In this document: positions 26,623 through 35,019 of the stretch, one piece after another
Layout of the letters: every line of letters begins with the position of its first letter
Numbering within the stretch: position 1 is the first letter of the stretch
From: Yimella sp. cx-51
Lineage (GTDB): Bacteria; Actinomycetota; Actinomycetes; Actinomycetales; Dermatophilaceae
Reading direction: 5' to 3'
DNA: 64,000 bases
Assembly (NCBI RefSeq): GCF_017654605.1
Contig: NZ_CP072113.1
Coordinates: 248,001-312,000 of the forward strand
Made by a program: the position numbers and the translations under genes
The notes under the pieces: model-generated
Databases searched by the model: none
Told to the model about the DNA's origin: nothing
The model's input: only the letters and a program-made list of their open reading frames with translations

Positions 26623-27615
26623 CTACTTGGTGAGTCCTGCCAGTGCGGCAGGGTGGTCCTGCACCGGTTGGTGCAGGAGTCTGAGCTCTGGCGAATCGAG
26701 ATTGCGCCAGACGTTGTGGGGGTCGATCCCGCGGCTTTCGCATGCGGTCTCGGTGGTGCCGGGGACGTCACTGCCCTCGGCTCGGGCGACCAGCAGTTGC
26801 GCGAGGACGGCCGCGCGATGTTGGCCGAAGCTGACCGAACCCTGTCCGGGTCGGGGGTCGGCGGGCTCCCACGCGCAGCGCACTCCAGGAGCGAGGTGCA
26901 GGGTGAAGACCGAGCCAGGCGCCTCGTGCGAAGCCGGGCGGCGGGCGGCACGGATGATGTCGCGGATCGCCCCGAGTTCGTCCAGGTGGAGGTAGATCGT
27001 CACCGCGTCGCTGCGGGGGTAGAGCCGGCTCTGCGAGGCGACCTTGGCCTGCCAGCGCGTGCGATGGCGCAGGACCTCGACTACGCGCAGGAAGACGTTC
27101 GTCGCATCGGCGCGAGTTGTCGCTCCGAGGTAGAGCCGGAGCATCGGTCCGCCATCGGTCGGCTGTTCGGGACCGCGGGCCAAGGCGAATCCGGGAGAGA
27201 GTGCGGGCCACAGGACCGGCACCTCCAACGCCGCCTTGGTGACCGGCATGTCGGACGCACGGGGCGGCAGGGTCAGCTGGCCGCGTGGCACCCGCACCCG
27301 AAGGCCCATGTGCTCGACGATCCCGTGGTGCTCACCGATCTTGTGGACTCGCACGGCCTGCCGGATCGTGTGGCCGGCCAGACGCTGCGCCAAGTCGCTC
27401 TCGTACGCCGCATCGCGACCCGCTGACACGTCCAGACCGTCCTCGACGAGGTGACCGACGTGCAGTAGTTCGTACAGCAGCGATCCGAGGCCGGTGACCA
27501 GGTCGCGTCGCTCGACGTGCTCGATGGTTGTTCCGGCGATGGTGGCGGTGCCAGCGGTGAGATCGAGTGTGACCTGGTCGGCGTAACGCTGCACCAACGT
27601 GTTCATGGAGCTCAT
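26623..27615 (-). CDS. HopA1-like protein (LxmY-like), class V lanthipeptide synthetase component
   Basis: This 330-residue protein resembles the HopA1 type III effector family (PF17914), which in RiPP clusters acts as a lyase eliminating phosphate from phosphorylated Ser/Thr. The typical region RLYLGATTRADATNVFLRVV appears at about residue 175, then a KVASQSRLYPRSDAVTIYL stretch at about 215. Similar proteins occur in class V lanthipeptide (LxmY) and thioamitide clusters. There is no YcaO or TfuA gene in this window, so class V is favoured. The ATG at 27615 overlaps the kinase stop codon (ATGA). It directly precedes the precursor gene. Confidence 0.85.
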   Translation of the reverse strand: MSSMNTLVQRYADQVTLDLTAGTATIAGTTIEHVERRDLVTGLGSLLYELLHVGHLVEDGLDVSAGRDAAYESDLAQRLAGHTIRQAVRVHKIGEHHGIVEHMGLRVRVPRGQLTLPPRASDMPVTKAALEVPVLWPALSPGFALARGPEQPTDGGPMLRLYLGATTRADATNVFLRVVEVLRHRTRWQAKVASQSRLYPRSDAVTIYLHLDELGAIRDIIRAARRPASHEAPGSVFTLHLAPGVRCAWEPADPRPGQGSVSFGQHRAAVLAQLLVARAEGSDVPGTTETACESRGIDPHNVWRNLDSPELRLLHQPVQDHPAALAGLTK

Positions 27616-28727
27616 GCCGCACCCACCGTCGTCGTCGGAGTCATCAGGCCGAGTGCCTCTGCGGCGCCGACCGGATTGGACAGGATGCGCTTGCCGATTC
27701 CGGCGGCGGCGCGGTGCAGTCCCGGCAGGCTCGGACGCGAGTGCGCGTGTGCCAGCAGCCGGTCGAGCATGTGCCAGCCGGCGAAGGCCGTGACGCGGGC
27801 GATCTCGTCGTGCTCGACCGTGCGCTGGGTGCGATAGGAATCCCAGAACGCGCTGATGAAGGGCGCTTGCGCGTCGAGCTTGGCCACGCCGCGCGCGATG
27901 ACATCGCGTTCGGTGAAGTCGGTGCGTTCCAGGACACTCCCGGTCTGGCTGCCGCGGCCATCGCCGCGTGCAGTCGGGATGTCGAGGATTGCGCGGTAGA
28001 TCCACTCACCGATCCAGCTGCCCGTATCGCGGGCAGGATCGCCCGAACCGAACTCCTCCCAGTCGACGATGTGAAGTGCGTCGCTGGTTGCGAGAACCTG
28101 GTCGACCCGCAGGTCGCCGTGGATCGGTGTGTGCTGCGCATCATCCGAGGACGCACGCAGTGCACGGATGTACCCGGGCAACTGTGGGTCCGACTGGATC
28201 AGCCTCCACGCCTGGACCTCGCCAGCGGTGAACCTGCTGACGAGGTCCAGCGGGAGTGCTCGCAGTGCCTCGTCCGAGGGCATCGAGAGCGACGGTGTGG
28301 GCAGCTGCGCGACCGCCGCAAGCGGAGCATTGTGCAGCTGTCCGACTGCTGATCCGAGATCGGCGCACTGGCGCGTGGAGAAGGACTCCTGCACCAGAAG
28401 GTCCGAACCGGAGATCGCATCGGTGATCGTGGTGAACAGCAGGACGAGCGCATCCGCGTCGTGGTGCACGAGCTGCGGCGTGAGCGGACCGGAGCCGAGT
28501 TCGGCGTGGCCGGTGCTCCGTGCGAACCGAGCTGTGGCGGCCGGGCCCTGCAGTCGCTTGGCTACATACGAGCCGGCAGGCGTCTGTACGCGGTAGGTCT
28601 CGTTGCGTCCGGCAAGTCGAACGGCGTCGAGCCCGGGAGCCGAGGGGGAGACCAGGCCGGCGTCCGCGAGGGCTTTACGCACCCACTCGGGGGCGGTCTG
28701 CGCTGCGGCGGTTGCGTTGGTGACCAT
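27612..28727 (-). CDS. APH-fold kinase (LxmK-like), class V lanthipeptide synthetase component
   Basis: This 371-residue phosphotransferase has the aminoglycoside-phosphotransferase fold. Lys57 in SYVAKRL would bind ATP, the catalytic loop is HGDLRVDQ (His203, Asp205), and the metal-binding Asp222 lies in HIVDWEEFGSGDPARD. The usual Asn of HGDxxxxN is Gln here. In class V systems this kinase phosphorylates Ser/Thr of the precursor before elimination. I chose ATG 28727, with AAGGAG six bases before it; ATG 28733 abuts the site and is less likely. It is the first gene of the class V operon. APH drug resistance is a less likely alternative. Confidence 0.87.
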   Translation of the reverse strand: MVTNATAAAQTAPEWVRKALADAGLVSPSAPGLDAVRLAGRNETYRVQTPAGSYVAKRLQGPAATARFARSTGHAELGSGPLTPQLVHHDADALVLLFTTITDAISGSDLLVQESFSTRQCADLGSAVGQLHNAPLAAVAQLPTPSLSMPSDEALRALPLDLVSRFTAGEVQAWRLIQSDPQLPGYIRALRASSDDAQHTPIHGDLRVDQVLATSDALHIVDWEEFGSGDPARDTGSWIGEWIYRAILDIPTARGDGRGSQTGSVLERTDFTERDVIARGVAKLDAQAPFISAFWDSYRTQRTVEHDEIARVTAFAGWHMLDRLLAHAHSRPSLPGLHRAAAGIGKRILSNPVGAAEALGLMTPTTTVGAA

Positions 28728-28842
28728 GGTCATCTCCTTTCGATCTCGTTGTGCCCGAGGGCTTTTCGCTTGTCTTGCTGACTGACTCAACTCTCTCCCG
28801 GCAGCAAAGGGGCCCGTTAGGGGCAACCGTCACGCCCTGCAC

Positions 28843-28854
28843 TGACGGGCGTCA
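28843..28854. promoter_or_regulatory. palindrome TGACGGGCGTCA upstream of the class V operon
   Basis: Two TGACG half-sites face each other across two bases, 116 bases upstream of the kinase start. A related GTCACGCCC lies at 28830-28838. This 28728-28911 stretch must hold the class V operon promoter. Operator function is inferred from symmetry and place only. Confidence 0.35.
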
Positions 28855-28911
28855 TCTCTTGACGCTGACTCCGTGGCCACCTGTCGGCGGTCGATGACGG
28901 GGCAAACGAAA

Positions 28912-28950
28912 GGGGCGTCGTGCGCATCGGTGGATGCGGCACGACGCCCC
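28912..28950 (-). terminator. terminator of the small membrane protein gene
   Basis: A 17-bp stem with one bulged base (28912-28928 with 28933-28950) closes on a GGTG loop. On the minus strand it is followed by a short T-rich run. It separates the class III block (right) from the class V operon (left). Confidence 0.8.
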
Positions 28951-28972
28951 TGTCGCGGTGTGTGGTCATAGG

Positions 28973-29200
28973 TCAAGAACGCAGATCCCCGCGCTGGTAG
29001 ACGTAGACCAACCGGCCGAACTGGAAGAGCAGCAAGCCGGCGCCGATCATGCCGTAGAGCACCGGTGACTTGTCGGTGATGGTCATCAGCGTGCCGAAGA
29101 TCGCCACGATGCAGATTGCGGAGACGACGAAGACGGCGGTCTCGCGTCCCTTGGTCGGCGCAGGGCTGACACGGCTGAGGTCCTGGATGAGAGTTCCCAT
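28973..29200 (-). CDS. small two-helix membrane protein, class III cluster edge
   Basis: This 75-residue protein has two hydrophobic segments (about residues 22-41 and 47-66) and short charged ends. I do not recognise a family. ATG 29200 has AAAGG seven bases upstream and the gene has its own terminator. It lies between the class III regulator operon and the class V operon. Small membrane proteins in lantibiotic clusters are sometimes immunity proteins, but nothing in the sequence proves that here. Confidence 0.7.
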   Translation of the reverse strand: MGTLIQDLSRVSPAPTKGRETAVFVVSAICIVAIFGTLMTITDKSPVLYGMIGAGLLLFQFGRLVYVYQRGDLRS

Positions 29201-29311
29201 GGCTTACTACCTTTCTCGAGAGGACACCGTCCCCCGAGGGGCGGCGTTCGCGCTGGTGCGCTTCGCCTCCAAGACTGCTTCGGGACGCCCTCGTCAGTTA
29301 GTGGAAAGTGT

Positions 29312-29348
29312 CACGGGTGGGTGTGACGTTGTGTCACACCCACCCGTG
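29312..29348 (-). terminator. terminator of the class III regulator operon
   Basis: A perfect 16-bp stem (29312-29327 with 29333-29348) has a five-base loop, 27 bases past the response regulator stop codon. It would end the LanKC-precursor-kinases-regulator transcript. Confidence 0.8.
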
Positions 29349-29375
29349 GGATTCGTACTACTCGAGCTCGCGTCG

Positions 29376-29990
29376 CTAGATGAGTCCTCGGTTCTTCGCG
29401 CGCTTCACCGCCTCGACACGCGACGGCGCATCGAGCTTGGTCATGGCGTTCGAGAGATAGTTGCGCACTGTTCCCTTGGACAGGAAAAGCTCTTCGGCGA
29501 TTTGGTCGGTGGAAATGTCCTGGTCAACCAGGCGCAGGATGTCGCACTCGCGGTCGGTGAGCGGGCTGGGGCCCGAACGCAGCGCCTCGGCGGCGAGCGT
29601 CGGGTCGATCACCGTGCCACCGGCGGCGACCGACTGGATGCCGTCGATCAACTGCTTGGCGGTCATCGACTTCACCAGGTATCCCGAAGCGCCGGCGGCA
29701 AGCGCGCGTGGCAGGTGTCCGCTTCCCGGGAGGGCCGTGAGCAGGATGACCTTGCAGGCGGGCAGTGCCTCGGTGAGTTCGGCGCAGGCCTCGATGCCTG
29801 TCATGCCAGGCATGTCGATGTCGAGCAGTGCGATGTGTGGCCGGTGTGCGAGCGCGGCACGCACGACCTGGTCACCGCGTCCTACCCGGGCCACCACATC
29901 GTAGCCGGCTTCTGTTGCGAGCAGTGCCTCGAAGGCTTCGCCGACGAGGTCGATGTCCTCGGCGATCAAGATCCGCAGCGGCTCATCCAT
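29376..29990 (-). CDS. NarL/LuxR-family response regulator (AmfR-like)
   Basis: This 204-residue regulator has a receiver domain with acidic residues (AEDID) near the N terminus and the phospho-acceptor Asp in ALLDIDMPGMTG (about residue 57). A C-terminal LuxR-type helix-turn-helix follows (SPLTDRECDILRLV, then SKGTVRNYLSNAMTKL). It is encoded directly after two sensor proteins in the class III lanthipeptide operon, matching the amf/ram arrangement in which an orphan-like regulator controls the peptide genes. It overlaps the preceding gene by eight bases. Candidate targets are the 35135-35162 repeats and the promoter before LanKC. Confidence 0.9.
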   Translation of the reverse strand: MDEPLRILIAEDIDLVGEAFEALLATEAGYDVVARVGRGDQVVRAALAHRPHIALLDIDMPGMTGIEACAELTEALPACKVILLTALPGSGHLPRALAAGASGYLVKSMTAKQLIDGIQSVAAGGTVIDPTLAAEALRSGPSPLTDRECDILRLVDQDISTDQIAEELFLSKGTVRNYLSNAMTKLDAPSRVEAVKRAKNRGLI

Positions 29991-31143
29991 GGGTGCTCCC
30001 TTCGAGCGTCAGGTCTTCGCGGTGGACGGCGGGCTGCATCGCGGGCACCCGCACCAGCACCCGGTAGCGCTCCCCGTGCAGGTGCTCGGTTGTCACTGTG
30101 CCGCCGAGGCGGGCAACCTCGTCACGCCAGCGGCGTTGGCCAGAGCTTCCGGCGGTGGCTGTCGGACTGGGCGATGGGTTGTTCGGGTCGCTGCCGGATG
30201 CGCTGACGCCGTCATTGACGAAGCTGAAGAGGAGACCGTCCTCATCCTGACGCGTCACGAGCACCGCCCGGGTGGGGTCGGAGTGTTTGAACATGTTGGT
30301 GACAGCTTCGCGCAGGAGGAGCCCACTCAGGGTGGACGCCGCCTCATCGATGTCGCCGACGGAGGCGGTCAGTGCCACGCCCAGGCGGTTGCTGAGGGTC
30401 TGCGCAGTACGCAGTTCTTCCTCCAGGCCGCTCGGGACAGGCTCGAAGCTGAGCAACTGCAACTGATCGAGACCACGCTCGACGAGTGCAGCGATGTCAT
30501 CGAGTTGACCGGCGACGGCATCTTCCGCAGCGGGCACCGCCGCCTTGGCCTGCGTGGTCTGTCGTCCGACCTGGTGAAGGGTGTGGCCGATCATCGTGTT
30601 GAGCTGCTGGGCGAGCCGGTCGCGTTCGGCATCGACTTCGGTGTTTGCCAGTGCCGCGCGAGCATCGCGTAGCTGCCGGGTGGCACGCGCAAGGCGTTGC
30701 AGCAGGAAAACGGTGAGGGTGAGGATGAGCTGGCTCAGCACCACCTGGGGGATCAGAGCGGGCGGCACCAACTGCTGGATCAGCCACGCCTGGGTGGTGG
30801 CCACAACACCGAGGACGGGCACCGACCACCTCATCGGCAAGACCAGCGCGAGCACGGCCATGCCCCAAGCGGACGGGGCGGTGAGCAGCCACGTCCACAT
30901 CATGGTCAAGCCGGCCGTGGTCAGTGCGATGGCCCACAGGACGGAACCCCAGAGGGGTAGCCGGTACTGGAGGCCCTCCCACGCCAAGAAGGCTGCCGCG
31001 ATCGCCAACAGGCCGGTGCGGGCGGCGAGGTCGGGTGCTGTGGAGAGGAAGCCCGCGGTCAGGTAGATTACGAAGAGCCACGTCATGATCCGGGCGGGGC
31101 GGTCGTCGAGGAGCACCCTGCGCAGCAGGCTGGTGCCCCTCAT
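29983..31143 (-). CDS. sensor kinase-like protein lacking the phospho-acceptor histidine
   Basis: The protein has 386 residues. About five to six membrane helices (about residues 18-150) are followed by a dimerisation helix and an ATPase domain. The HisKA_3 box reads AQQLNTMIGHTL where the family has a His (ELHD), so the phosphorylated His is replaced by Asn. The ATPase domain keeps the N box (LLREAVTNMFKHS) and NDG. It could pair with the intact kinase encoded just upstream, or act as a phosphatase or ligand sensor. A four-base overlap with the upstream kinase gene supports co-expression. The codon at this site is AAC. Confidence 0.82.
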   Translation of the reverse strand: MRGTSLLRRVLLDDRPARIMTWLFVIYLTAGFLSTAPDLAARTGLLAIAAAFLAWEGLQYRLPLWGSVLWAIALTTAGLTMMWTWLLTAPSAWGMAVLALVLPMRWSVPVLGVVATTQAWLIQQLVPPALIPQVVLSQLILTLTVFLLQRLARATRQLRDARAALANTEVDAERDRLAQQLNTMIGHTLHQVGRQTTQAKAAVPAAEDAVAGQLDDIAALVERGLDQLQLLSFEPVPSGLEEELRTAQTLSNRLGVALTASVGDIDEAASTLSGLLLREAVTNMFKHSDPTRAVLVTRQDEDGLLFSFVNDGVSASGSDPNNPSPSPTATAGSSGQRRWRDEVARLGGTVTTEHLHGERYRVLVRVPAMQPAVHREDLTLEGSTHG

Positions 31144-32324
31144 GAGCGTGCTCCTGTCGGTACTGGCAGACGCACCGAGGTGCGGAAGGTCGTCGGCCCG
31201 ATCATCCCGCTCCGGACAGTGCCGCCGGCCGCGGTGACGGCCCGTGCGAGACGGCTGTCCATCGCGTCCTCAGATCTTGCTTCGACGGTGCTCGGATCGG
31301 CCCCGTCATTGGTGATGTCGATCGTCGTGACAGCGCCGTCGCGGTCGATGGTGAGACTGAAGAGGGACGCGCGGGTGTGCTTGAGGATGTTGGTGATGCT
31401 CTCGCGGATCACGAGACCCACGACCGCCTCCTGCGTCGACGGGGGATAGGTGCGCAGCTGCTGTTCGATCGTGATGTCGACCCGTTCGCAGAGCATCCGA
31501 ACTGCGTCGAGTTCGTCGTCCAAGGTCGCGATCGTCGGGCCGGAGGTCAGTGCGCGTAGTTCCACCTGGCCGCGGGAGATCGTCTCGTGCAGCTTCTCGA
31601 GTTTGGAGCTCAGCTCGGGATTGCGATCACCGAGGGTGCGCAGAGCGGTCTGGTTACGCAGTGAGGCGGCGACCAGCGTCCGACCCATCAGGTCGTGCAG
31701 ATCGCGGCCGATGCGCTCACGCTCGACGTCGACCCGTCGCCGGGCCATCACTTCTGCTGTGAAGCGCAGTGCATCGAGCACCACGGCCATTCTGGTCACA
31801 GTGACAAGCATCAGAGCCATGATCGCCGTTTCCAGCAGGGCCGCAATGACGCCGATGCGCGCTGAGACCGCGAGTCGCGGGAAGAGCAGGACGTATCCCG
31901 CCACGAGCAAGCCGAACGCAACCAGGGCTTTTCGTGGTGGCAGGGCCAGCACGATCGCCACCATCGCCAGACCGATGGTGATGCTGAGAATGCCCCAGTA
32001 CATCGGGATCAGCGTCAGCGCGGCCATCACCGCGGGAGCCCACGGCACCGTCAGCCGGGCGCCCCCGCGGCAGGCCGCGAGTTGGATCCGCATCAGCAGC
32101 GCGAGTCCGATCGAGGCGGTGATCGCCGACACGAGTGGGGTGTACACCGCCGAACCGCTGGCCTGGAACGTCTTGAACCAGTAGATCGAGACGGATGCTC
32201 CGACGACGAGCCAACTCGCGACCAGGGCGAATTGGGATTCCACGGCCTGCATCCGAAAGACCGTGCGCATGGCGATGTCTCCCGGGGTGCGGACCCGCAA
32301 GGCGGGTAGGGCCAGAGTCGTCAT
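31140..32324 (-). CDS. NarL-type sensor histidine kinase
   Basis: This 394-residue membrane kinase has several N-terminal helices (about residues 35-190). A HisKA_3 domain follows with an intact phospho-acceptor His in RIGRDLHDLMGRTL (about residue 215), then a HATPase domain with N box VIRESITNILKHTR and G box TNDGAD. ATG 32324 is chosen because GAGGA lies nine bases upstream; TTG 32333 is possible. It follows the class III precursor gene by 28 bases. It would phosphorylate the NarL-type regulator encoded two genes later; the signal is unknown. Confidence 0.86.
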   Translation of the reverse strand: MTTLALPALRVRTPGDIAMRTVFRMQAVESQFALVASWLVVGASVSIYWFKTFQASGSAVYTPLVSAITASIGLALLMRIQLAACRGGARLTVPWAPAVMAALTLIPMYWGILSITIGLAMVAIVLALPPRKALVAFGLLVAGYVLLFPRLAVSARIGVIAALLETAIMALMLVTVTRMAVVLDALRFTAEVMARRRVDVERERIGRDLHDLMGRTLVAASLRNQTALRTLGDRNPELSSKLEKLHETISRGQVELRALTSGPTIATLDDELDAVRMLCERVDITIEQQLRTYPPSTQEAVVGLVIRESITNILKHTRASLFSLTIDRDGAVTTIDITNDGADPSTVEARSEDAMDSRLARAVTAAGGTVRSGMIGPTTFRTSVRLPVPTGARS

Positions 32325-32352
32325 CGTAGGCAATTCCTCGGCGGTAGTCGGC

Positions 32353-32451
32353 TCAGCAGTGCATGCCGAAGAGCGACAGCGTCGTCCGTGCGTTGCTGAG
32401 CTCCTCGCCCTGCAGGTCGGACTCGAGGTCGTGCATCTGGTCGATGGTCAT
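32353..32451 (-). CDS. class III lanthipeptide precursor peptide
   Basis: This 32-codon gene, too short for most callers, starts at ATG 32451 with AAGGAGA five bases upstream and stops at TGA 32353. The leader half contains DLESDLQGEEL, close to the LxLQ-type recognition helix of class III leaders. The core ends in TTLSLFGMHC: Thr23, Thr24, Ser26 and the terminal Cys32. The Thr23-xx-Ser26-xxxxx-Cys32 spacing resembles the (S/T)xx(S/T)x2-5C labionin motif, so a single labionin or lanthionine ring is plausible. It lies 66 bases after the LanKC synthetase gene and before the two sensor kinases. Confidence 0.85.
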   Translation of the reverse strand: MTIDQMHDLESDLQGEELSNARTTLSLFGMHC

Positions 32452-32517
32452 GGTGTTCTCCTTGGGTGATTGGTGCGTTGGACGAAAGGCTAAGAAAGCT
32501 GTCACGGCGTGACATAC

Positions 32518-35019
32518 TCATGAAACGGCGATTTGCGTCTGCGGGTCAGTGGCCGGTGGCAACAGATCGAGATGACAGGTGTCATCAGCCGGGAGCTCGG
32601 GCAAGGACAACGCCTCCAGCAGGCGCTGCGGACCTCGATGACCGAGCGCAAGTAGGAGTCCGGCCGAACCGGTGAGTAGGTCATCGGAGCAACGCAAGCG
32701 TTGGGCGCCAAGGGTGCTCCATCCCTGCTCGGTCGGGACGCAGTGCCAGGCCGCACGCTCGTCCCAGCGGCAAGCGGTCTCGTCGTCCCCTCCGGCCCGC
32801 AGCACTGCAGCAGCGCCGGCAAGGCCCTCACCGACACCGGCGACCGGAGCAGCTACGCTCGCGAGGCTGCGTGCGGCTCGGCTGGTTGCGTGGCGGATCA
32901 GCGTGTCGGGTGTCGCCGAGTGATCGCGGTCGAGAATCGCACCGGCGAGCGCCATGCCCCCGCTGCCGTGCAGCAGCCCGGGGGTCAACCGGCCGTGGGT
33001 GAGGGCAACGAGGACGTCACCGACGGGATGCAATAGCTCCAGTTCACGGTGTAGGCAGCGCGTAGCAGCTTCGGTGAGGACGGTCGCGTCCTGACCGCCC
33101 CAGGTGCGCGCCCGCAGCAACGCGAGGGCGATACCCGACCACCCGTGCATGAGTCCGGCAGCCGGCAGCTCGACCGTGGGATCACCGACCGCGTCGACGA
33201 CGGCGCGGATCAGGCTGAGCGCCTCCTCGTGCAGGTCGGCGCGACCGGTGAGCACGGCGAGTTCTCCGAGCGCGACAGCGCACCCAGCGCGTCCTGTGCC
33301 CCAACCGAACGAGTTGACGGCACTGCCGTGCCGGGCGTCGATGAGCGCGAGTGCTTGCTCCGGTCGTCCGAGTCGAGCGAGGGTGAGCGCGATCCCGTCG
33401 ACGCCCTCCATCAGTCCGCGACAGGCGACGGTGGCCGGCGATGGCAGCCGGGTCAGCCAGTCGAGATGCGTCGGTCGGGGGGCGCGTCCGGCTGAGGCCA
33501 GCGCGAGGAGCGTGCCTGCCGCCCCGGACAGTATGTTGTGGCCCCCGAGCGGGGAGGTGAACTGTTCGATTCCTCCGGGGAAGAGTCGGTCGCGTCGGTG
33601 GGGGGTGGCTCGTTGTGCCATCCCGTCGCCAAGCAACTCGAGCAGTTCGTCCGTGTCTCGAAGGGCGGTGACCATGGGTCGGTGCGCCTTCTGCGCCGGA
33701 TCGTCGAGCGCAATGCCCCGGGCGATGGTGCCGGCCAGGTCAGGCCGACGTTCCAGCAGCGACACGTCGGGGTCGTGGAGGGTGGCGCGAACGCGGCGCA
33801 GGCAGAAGGCGTCCTTGGCCTGCACGTCGTCCGTGGCTCGGTGATAGCCGGGGGTGCCCACTGCCTTGGTCACCCGGTGACCGTCGAGCGCGCCCGATTC
33901 GAAGTCGACCAGCCGAGGGCCGTCCGGACCATCGATGATGTTGCCGGGGTGCAGGTCGCCGTGCGCGACGCCCAGGTCGTGCATGCGCCGAACGACTTCG
34001 ACCAGCGCACTCATGATCGAGCGGGTCCAGTCCCAGAATGCTTCGGTCGCGTCGGGATCGGCGTCGTAGCGCATGAGCGGGTGCTCGCGGCCGATTCGGC
34101 TGATCATCGATCCGCCTTCGACCCACTCCATGACGAGGAAGTCGTTGGACGCGTAGCTCCAGTAGTCGATCGGTTCTGGTGCAATGCCACTACCGCTGAG
34201 GCGCTGCAGAATGTCGTACTCGTGGCGGAGTCGGGAGACGGCGTCGGTGCCCGCCTCGTCCAGTCCGACGTGATGCCGCGCCTCCTTGAGGGCGACGGTG
34301 CGGCCATCGGTCAGTTTCGCGCGGTAGAGCGAGCCGGCGTTGCAGCGGTGCACGAGCGTCGCGGACGCGATCGGCAGCGTCGGCGTAGGCGCCTGCGTAG
34401 TCATCAGGACCGCGACGGAGTTGGGCAGCGGACGTGGGGCTGGACGGCGCCGGTCATCGTGCTTCGCACCGCCCGAGGTGTGGACGGCCGGGGCGAAGCG
34501 GCCGTCGGCGCTCTCGACCCAGTGCTCGGTGAATGCGCCCCAGCGCACCCCGATCGGAGCGTCGGGGTGGTTGTGGTCGCCCGGGATCTGCGGCGCGGGC
34601 GTCCCAGCAAGATCTGCGGAGAGTGCGCCGACGAGGTGCGCGAGTTGTTGGTCCGAGCTGGTGTAGATCGTGCAGATTTTCCCGCTGAGGGTGAGCGGCG
34701 CGTACTTGTGCTGGACGGCGCGCACCAGCGGAGCGCTCCGCAACAGCTTCCACGGCACCTGCGACTCCGTGCAGATCCGCGCCACCACATCCACCACGTG
34801 CTGGGCGTTGTCGGGGCGGGCGCTGATGTGGATCTTCCACCCCGCGTCCGGCAGCACCACGTCGGGAGGCGCGAGCATCATCCACGGACCGCTCTCGGCG
34901 CGTTGCCATCGGCCGAGAGGGTCGGGCGCGACGTGTAGATCGTCGTCCTGCGGACGGCACCACGGCACGTCGAAGAAATCCGGATCGCTCAGCGCGAAAT
35001 ACAGATAGCGGTCATCCAC
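32518..35019 (-). CDS. class III lanthipeptide synthetase LanKC
   Basis: This 833-residue trifunctional enzyme has an N-terminal lyase domain (about residues 1-210), a Ser/Thr kinase domain (about 220-500) and a C-terminal LanC-like cyclase domain (about 560-810). Kinase motifs are clear: Lys245 in VALKEARHH, catalytic loop HGDLHPGN (353-360) and metal Asp372 (LVDFESG). The cyclase shows GxxG repeats such as LMHGWSGIALALL and LLHGSGGMALAG but no Cys-His-Gly zinc ligands, as in class III enzymes. The GTG start at 35019 follows GGGGAGG; the frame extends further but without support. It is the first gene of the class III operon and divergent from the exporter genes. Confidence 0.93.
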   Translation of the reverse strand: MDDRYLYFALSDPDFFDVPWCRPQDDDLHVAPDPLGRWQRAESGPWMMLAPPDVVLPDAGWKIHISARPDNAQHVVDVVARICTESQVPWKLLRSAPLVRAVQHKYAPLTLSGKICTIYTSSDQQLAHLVGALSADLAGTPAPQIPGDHNHPDAPIGVRWGAFTEHWVESADGRFAPAVHTSGGAKHDDRRRPAPRPLPNSVAVLMTTQAPTPTLPIASATLVHRCNAGSLYRAKLTDGRTVALKEARHHVGLDEAGTDAVSRLRHEYDILQRLSGSGIAPEPIDYWSYASNDFLVMEWVEGGSMISRIGREHPLMRYDADPDATEAFWDWTRSIMSALVEVVRRMHDLGVAHGDLHPGNIIDGPDGPRLVDFESGALDGHRVTKAVGTPGYHRATDDVQAKDAFCLRRVRATLHDPDVSLLERRPDLAGTIARGIALDDPAQKAHRPMVTALRDTDELLELLGDGMAQRATPHRRDRLFPGGIEQFTSPLGGHNILSGAAGTLLALASAGRAPRPTHLDWLTRLPSPATVACRGLMEGVDGIALTLARLGRPEQALALIDARHGSAVNSFGWGTGRAGCAVALGELAVLTGRADLHEEALSLIRAVVDAVGDPTVELPAAGLMHGWSGIALALLRARTWGGQDATVLTEAATRCLHRELELLHPVGDVLVALTHGRLTPGLLHGSGGMALAGAILDRDHSATPDTLIRHATSRAARSLASVAAPVAGVGEGLAGAAAVLRAGGDDETACRWDERAAWHCVPTEQGWSTLGAQRLRCSDDLLTGSAGLLLALGHRGPQRLLEALSLPELPADDTCHLDLLPPATDPQTQIAVS

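Noticed and set aside
21706-28727. Thioamitide (thioviridamide-like) or linaridin cluster
   Set aside because: Thioamitides share the kinase, HopA1-like and decarboxylase genes but need YcaO and TfuA, which are absent here. Linaridins use other dehydration genes. Class V lanthipeptide fits better.
27612-28727. Aminoglycoside resistance phosphotransferase
   Set aside because: The fold matches, but the gene is translationally coupled to the HopA1-like gene and precursor, and the catalytic loop differs from resistance enzymes.
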